Positions 59,987 to 64,000 of a stretch of 64,000 nucleotides of DNA are shown here, in pieces. The position numbers were made by a program, and so were the translations under genes. Each line of letters opens with the position of its first letter. Position 1 is the first letter of the stretch. Source of the stretch: Lentzea californiensis (GTDB lineage: Bacteria > Actinomycetota > Actinomycetes > Mycobacteriales > Pseudonocardiaceae). The notes below the pieces were generated by a model. It was not told where the DNA came from and ran no database searches. It saw only the letters and a list, made by a program, of their open reading frames with translations. The DNA lies in NCBI RefSeq assembly GCF_024648825.1, contig NZ_JANBBE010000001.1, positions 1,984,001-2,048,000 on the forward strand, given 5' to 3'.

Positions 59987-60349
59987 ATGTCCGGTCTGCT
60001 GGTCAAGAGTTTCGACAAGCCCGAGGAGACCCGTCCCTTCGAGCAGAGCACGGGTCATCTCGACCTGATCAACTCGGAGGCCGGCGCCGTCGGCCGCGCG
60101 GTGTTCGAGCCGGGCTGGCACTGGGCCGAGCACGTGAAGCCCATCGCCGGTACCGACAGCTGCCAGGTGGCCCACAAGGGCTACGTCGTGTCCGGCCGGA
60201 TGAAGATCGTCATGGACGACGGCGAGGAGGCCGAGATCGGCTCGGGTGACTTCATGATGGCCGCGCCGGGCCACGACGCGTGGACGGTCGGTGACGAACC
60301 GTGCGTCATCGTCGACTGGCAGGGCATGGACGACTACGCCAAGCGGTGA
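59987..60349 (+). CDS. Cupin-domain protein
   Basis: 120 aa from the ATG at 59987 with AGGAGG six bases upstream. A single cupin barrel: GWHWAEHVKPIAGTDSCQVAH gives the first His-rich motif (in part), and GSGDFMMAAPGHDAWTVGDEP the second. The likely metal ligands are the histidines of WAEHV and PGHDAW. Such small cupins bind metals or small ligands or act as isomerases or dioxygenases. No partner gene; stands alone downstream of the divergent APH-like gene. Confidence 0.82.
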   Translation: MSGLLVKSFDKPEETRPFEQSTGHLDLINSEAGAVGRAVFEPGWHWAEHVKPIAGTDSCQVAHKGYVVSGRMKIVMDDGEEAEIGSGDFMMAAPGHDAWTVGDEPCVIVDWQGMDDYAKR

Positions 60350-60481
60350 TCCCGGGCGAAGGCGTGACGGGGGAGCGGGCTGGGACTCTCCGGCGTTGCG
60401 GCCCGCTCGACCGGCTCCGGCGGCCGGGTTCTAGTACTTCGGACGGATCTGTCCCGGTACCGGCTCTCGTACGATGAGGAC

Positions 60482-61618
60482 GTGTTCGCCCTTCTGCGGT
60501 CGGTGTGGGAAGAGCCCCGGCCGGTGCGTGCGGCGGCGCGGCTGTGGTGGGACTGGGCGCTCGTCGCCGTGCTCCTGCCCGTTGCGGTGCTCGAGGTGGT
60601 GCTGCGGCCGGACCTGAGCGCGCGGGCCGGTTCGCTGGTCCTGGCGGCGGGGCTGTTGCCGCTGTTGTTGCTGCGCCGGAGCAGGCCGCTGCTCGTGGTC
60701 GCCGTCGCGTTCGGTGCGGCCGCGGTCGCCTCGCTGGTGTTCGGGGGCGAGCCTGAACTCACCGTGATGGTGTTCATGGTGCTCTTCCCGTTCTCCCTGT
60801 TCCGGTGGGGTTCCGGGCGTGAGGCGGTGGTCGGGCTGGCGATCATGCTCGGCAAGGTCGGGCTGTCGGCGGTGCTCGGCTTCGTCAGCCTGGGGGAGAC
60901 GGTGGGCGGCAGCGCCGTCCTCGGGGCGGCGTGCGCACTCGGTGCCGCGGTGCGCTACCGGGGACGGGCGCGGGCACGGGAGCTCGACCAGGTCAAGCTG
61001 CTGGAACGGGAACGGCTGGCACGGGACCTGCACGACACGGTGGCGCACCACGTGTCGGCGATGGCGATCCGGGCACAGGCGGGGCTCGCGACGGTGGCGT
61101 CGCGGCCGGAGGCGGCGGTCGAGGCGCTCAGCCTCATCGAGTCGGAGGCGTCGCGGGCGCTCGCCGAGATGCGCACGATGGTGCGAGCCCTGCGCCACAA
61201 CGAACCCGCGGACCTGGCACCCAGCCCGACCGTCACCGACATCGAACGCCTCGCGAGCCCAGGCGGGCCCGGACCCGAGGTCGACGTGCGGATCGACGGG
61301 GCCGTCGACGACCTCCCGAGATCGGTGGGGACCGCGATCTACCGGCTCACCCAGGAGTCGGTCACCAACGCGCGGCGGCACGCCCGGCACGCCACCCGCA
61401 TCGAGGTGAGGGTCACCGTCGGCGACTCGTCGGTCCGCCTCCGGGTGAGCGACGACGGCGACACCGGCACCCTCCGCGGCACCGCGGCCCTGGGGCACGG
61501 GCTGATCGGCATGACGGAACGCGCCGGCCTGCTCGGCGGCAGTTGCGAGGCGGGCCCGAACGCCGGCCGGGGCTGGACCGTGACCGCCGTGCTGCCGCTC
61601 ACCGGGGTGCGCGCATGA
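60482..61618 (+). CDS. NarL-type sensor histidine kinase (HisKA_3)
   Basis: 378 aa from the GTG at 60482, with ATGAGGA just upstream. Four to five membrane helices fill residues 20-155 with almost no extracellular loop. The DHp helix has LARDLHDTVAHHVSAMAIRA with the phospho-acceptor His near 185. The ATPase domain has TQESVTNARRHA and VSDDGDTG, then GHGLIGMTERA. Complete. It overlaps the response-regulator gene by ATGA. The membrane-only sensor suggests envelope or drug stress. Confidence 0.91.
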   Translation: MFALLRSVWEEPRPVRAAARLWWDWALVAVLLPVAVLEVVLRPDLSARAGSLVLAAGLLPLLLLRRSRPLLVVAVAFGAAAVASLVFGGEPELTVMVFMVLFPFSLFRWGSGREAVVGLAIMLGKVGLSAVLGFVSLGETVGGSAVLGAACALGAAVRYRGRARARELDQVKLLERERLARDLHDTVAHHVSAMAIRAQAGLATVASRPEAAVEALSLIESEASRALAEMRTMVRALRHNEPADLAPSPTVTDIERLASPGGPGPEVDVRIDGAVDDLPRSVGTAIYRLTQESVTNARRHARHATRIEVRVTVGDSSVRLRVSDDGDTGTLRGTAALGHGLIGMTERAGLLGGSCEAGPNAGRGWTVTAVLPLTGVRA

Positions 61619-62286
61619 GCATCCGCGTCGTCGTCGCGGACGACCAGGAGATCGTCCGCACAGGACTCTCGATGATCCTCGACGCGCAGCCGGACATCGA
61701 GGTCGTCGGCCAGGCGCCGGACGGGACGCAGGCCGTGGAACTGGCCCGAAGGCTGCGGCCGGACGTGTGCCTCTTCGACATCCGCATGCCCGGAACCGAC
61801 GGCATCGAGGCCACCCGCCTGCTCGCCGGCCCCGGCGTCGCCGACCCGCTCGCCGTCGTCGTGATCACCACGTTCGACCTCGACGAGTACGTCTACGCCG
61901 CACTGCGCGCGGGCGCCAGGGGTTTCCTGCTCAAGGACGCCGGCACCGCCCTGCTCACCCAGGCCGTCCACGCCGCGGCCTCCGGCGACGCCCTGATCGC
62001 CCCCAGCGTCACCGCCCGGCTGATCGAGGCTTTCGCGGACACCGGTCCCGACGGCCGCGCCGGGCAGCCGATCGACCCGCTCACCGAACGCGAGGAGCAG
62101 GTCCTCGCCGCAGTCGCGGGCGGGCGCACCAACAGCGAGGTCGCCAAGGACCTCCACATCGCGCTCAGCACCGTCAAGAGCCACGTCGCCAGCCTGATGG
62201 CCAAGATCGGTGCCAGGAACCGCGTCGAGATCGCGATCTGGGCCTACGAGACCAAGCGCGTCCGGAGTGGACTCCGGCGTCAGTAG
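61615..62286 (+). CDS. NarL/FixJ-family response regulator
   Basis: 223 aa from the ATG at 61615. Receiver: VVVADDQEIVRTGL, phospho-acceptor Asp in CLFDIRMPGTDG, Thr in VVITTFD and Lys in FLLKDAG. The LuxR-type helix-turn-helix is LTEREEQVLAAVAGGRTNSE followed by STVKSHVASLMAKIGARNRV. Cognate to the overlapping kinase. A DUF2306 membrane gene and a dehydrogenase gene follow on the same strand and may be targets. Confidence 0.93.
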   Translation: MSIRVVVADDQEIVRTGLSMILDAQPDIEVVGQAPDGTQAVELARRLRPDVCLFDIRMPGTDGIEATRLLAGPGVADPLAVVVITTFDLDEYVYAALRAGARGFLLKDAGTALLTQAVHAAASGDALIAPSVTARLIEAFADTGPDGRAGQPIDPLTEREEQVLAAVAGGRTNSEVAKDLHIALSTVKSHVASLMAKIGARNRVEIAIWAYETKRVRSGLRRQ

Positions 62287-62381
62287 CCGAAAGTACGACG
62301 AGCGGGTCGGACCATCGGCCGGGACGATCGGGGCCCATGTGCCGATGAGCCGGCACCACCGCAGGCAGCACGATCTGACGC

Positions 62382-63059
62382 ATGCCTTCCTCCACCAAGC
62401 TGGACAAGCTCATCCCGGCCGCGATCATCCTGTTCAGCGTCATCCCGGTGCTCGGCGGCGTCCTGCGGCTGGCCGAGCTGGGCGGCGGCGCGGAGATCAC
62501 ACCGGACAACGCGCGGTTCTTCGCCTCACCCGTGCCCGTGGTGGTGCACGCCGTCACCGTCAGCGTGTACTCGATCCTCGGTGCGTTCCAGTTCGCTCCC
62601 GGCTTCCGCCGCCGCAGACCGGGATGGCATCGCGCCGCAGGAAGACTTCTGGTCCTTTGTGGACTGGTAGGGGCGCTGTCAGGTCTGTGGATGACCGTCT
62701 TCTACCCCAAGCCCGACGACGTGGGCGCCCTGCTCACCGGCGTCCGGCTGGTGTTCGGCACGGCGTGGATGGTGTTCCTCGCCCTCGGTGTCGCCGCCAT
62801 CCTCCGCCGAGACGTCACCCGGCACCGCGCCTGGATGATCCGCGGTTTCGCGGTCGGGCTCGGCGCCGCCACACAGGCGGTGGCGCTGACCGCGTGGCTC
62901 GTGGCCGTCGGCCCGCCCGACCGGCTCAGCAAGGCGTTGCTGATGCTCGCCGCCTGGCTCGTCAACGCCGCCGTGGCGGAGTGGATCATCCGCCGCCGGC
63001 CGTCGCCGGCCCGCCCGATCCGCGCCGGAGTCGCGCTCGCGCTCGGGGAGACCCGATGA
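62382..63059 (+). CDS. DUF2306 membrane protein
   Basis: 225 aa with six or seven hydrophobic helices. VYSILGAFQFAPGFRRRRPGWHRAAGRLL carries the DUF2306 signature (a His near the end of the RPGWHRAAGR loop), and RDVTRHRAWMIRGFAVGLGA is the second conserved loop, again with His-Arg. The family is uncharacterised; the paired histidines suggest haem or another ligand in the membrane. The stop overlaps the ATG of the dehydrogenase gene (ATGA), so both are co-translated. Confidence 0.82.
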   Translation: MPSSTKLDKLIPAAIILFSVIPVLGGVLRLAELGGGAEITPDNARFFASPVPVVVHAVTVSVYSILGAFQFAPGFRRRRPGWHRAAGRLLVLCGLVGALSGLWMTVFYPKPDDVGALLTGVRLVFGTAWMVFLALGVAAILRRDVTRHRAWMIRGFAVGLGAATQAVALTAWLVAVGPPDRLSKALLMLAAWLVNAAVAEWIIRRRPSPARPIRAGVALALGETR

Positions 63060-64000
63060 GGGCAGTGGTCCAGGACCGGTACGGATCACCCGACGTGCTG
63101 GAACTCCGCGACGTGGAACCGCCGGCAGCCTCCGGCAACGAGGTGCAAGTACGAGTGCACGCGACCTCGGTCAACGCGTACGACTGGCACGTCATGCGCG
63201 GAGACCCCTACCTGGCCCGGCTCACCGGCATCGGAGTCACCGCTCCGAGGAGGAAGATCCGCGGCCGCGACTTCGCGGGCACGGTGGAGGCGGTGGGCAG
63301 GGACGTGCGGCGTTTCCGGCCCGGTGACGACGTTTACGGCGACCTCGGCGCCGCCGACGGAGCGTTCGCCGAATACGTGTGCGTGTCCGAAGACCTCGTC
63401 GAGACCAAGCCCGCCAACCTGACCTTCGAACAGGCCGCCGCGGTACCGCTGGCGGGGCACACCGCGTTGCAGGGACTGCGAACCCTCCAGCCGGGACAAC
63501 ACGTCCTGGTCAACGGAGCGTCCGGAGGCGTGGGCACGTTCGCCGTGCAGATCGCGAAGTCCGCGGGCGCCACCGTGACCGGCGTGTGCAGCACGAGGAA
63601 CGTCGAACTGGTGTCGTCACTAGGCGCGGACCACGTCGTCGACTACACCGAGGACGACTTCACCAGGAACGGCACGCGTTACGACCTGGTCCTCGATCTG
63701 GTCGGCAACCACTCGCTGACCGCGTTGCGCCGTGCGCTCACGCCAGGCGGGACGATCGTGCTCTCCGGCGGCGGAGTGTCCAGCGGCGGCAGCCTCGCCG
63801 GGCCGATGTGGCTGATCATCAGGGCGAAGCTGCTGGCCCCGTTTGCCCGCGACCGGCTGCTGGTGCTCACCACGACGCCCGACCGGCAGATCCTCACGGC
63901 GCTGCGGCACCTCGCCGAGTCGGGAGGCTTCACACCGGTCATCGACCGCACCTACTCGCTGGACGAGGCGCCCGATGCCGTCCGCTACGTGGAGACCGAA
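63056..64000 (+). CDS. NAD(P)-dependent quinone-oxidoreductase-type alcohol dehydrogenase (3' end outside the window)
   Basis: 315 aa visible from the ATG at 63056, no stop before the window end. MDR-superfamily features: a GroES-like N-terminal domain (MRAVVQDRYGSPDVLELRDV, then DFAGTVEAVGRDVRRFRPGD) and a Rossmann domain with VLVNGASGGVGTFAVQIAKS. No catalytic-zinc Cys/His pattern is seen, so it belongs to the zinc-free quinone reductase or enoyl-reductase branch. Probably NADPH-linked reduction of quinones or enones. Coupled to the DUF2306 gene. Confidence 0.88.
   Translation, partial: MRAVVQDRYGSPDVLELRDVEPPAASGNEVQVRVHATSVNAYDWHVMRGDPYLARLTGIGVTAPRRKIRGRDFAGTVEAVGRDVRRFRPGDDVYGDLGAADGAFAEYVCVSEDLVETKPANLTFEQAAAVPLAGHTALQGLRTLQPGQHVLVNGASGGVGTFAVQIAKSAGATVTGVCSTRNVELVSSLGADHVVDYTEDDFTRNGTRYDLVLDLVGNHSLTALRRALTPGGTIVLSGGGVSSGGSLAGPMWLIIRAKLLAPFARDRLLVLTTTPDRQILTALRHLAESGGFTPVIDRTYSLDEAPDAVRYVETE

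Noticed and set aside
1-64000. CRISPR arrays, rRNA, complete transposase genes, prophage or integrase genes
   Set aside because: None found on reading; the only mobile-like DNA is the two short palindromic elements.

Overview
The window is high-GC DNA from an actinomycete, most likely a Pseudonocardiaceae-type genus such as Lentzea, Saccharothrix or Actinosynnema. That is inferred from the gene content: AdnAB-type helicase-nucleases, S-adenosyl methyltransferases of the PF04672 type, a mycothiol-dependent-isomerase fold, a DasR-like operator on a chitinase gene, many GTG starts and many ATGA/GTGA start-stop overlaps. I see no rRNA, tRNA or CRISPR array. Most of the DNA is tightly packed coding sequence.

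Layout. 1-1878: end of a nitrite-reductase/siroheme operon (nirD end, uroporphyrinogen-III synthase fused to a winged helix, sirohydrochlorin chelatase). 2071-2394: alkyltransferase-like protein. 2571-13604: a tandem duplication of a four-gene block (secreted lipase <- P450 <- | -> SAM methyltransferase -> PAS-GGDEF-EAL protein); the copies are 2571-8074 and 8071-13604 and both keep their intergenic motifs. 13647-14594: GH18 chitinase with a DasR-type site. 14713-21385: adnA-adnB recombination helicase-nuclease pair. 21843-29657: DoxX-like protein, M20 peptidase, RCK potassium channel, small envelope proteins and an OmpR/HisKA two-component system. 29654-33276: three tandem zinc metallopeptidases. 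33325-38608: DUF2207 protein, an M16 peptidase pair and an NADH-pyrophosphatase-type Nudix protein. 38634-40366: FAD monooxygenase with divergent MarR regulator.

40355-49517 is the most striking region: a Wadjet-type anti-plasmid SMC system (TIGR02677/02678/02680/02679 families). jetA-jetB-jetC form one overlapping operon. The jetD-like gene is cut off from it by an opposite-strand TetR/DinB-fold pair, and its Toprim motifs look degenerate.

49590-57086 holds cobD, SURF1, a broken PIN toxin with its HTH antitoxin, DUF1349, fructosamine kinase and LMW phosphatase genes, a MITE-like hairpin with CTAG flanks, and a cobC-nif3-zinc-ribbon operon closed by a strong terminator. 57162-64000 holds a DUF308/TetR pair with palindromic operators, a barstar-like gene, an APH-family gene with two compensating frameshifts, a cupin, a NarL-type two-component system, a DUF2306 protein and the start of a quinone-oxidoreductase-type dehydrogenase.

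All family calls are from reading the protein sequences by eye; no database search was run.
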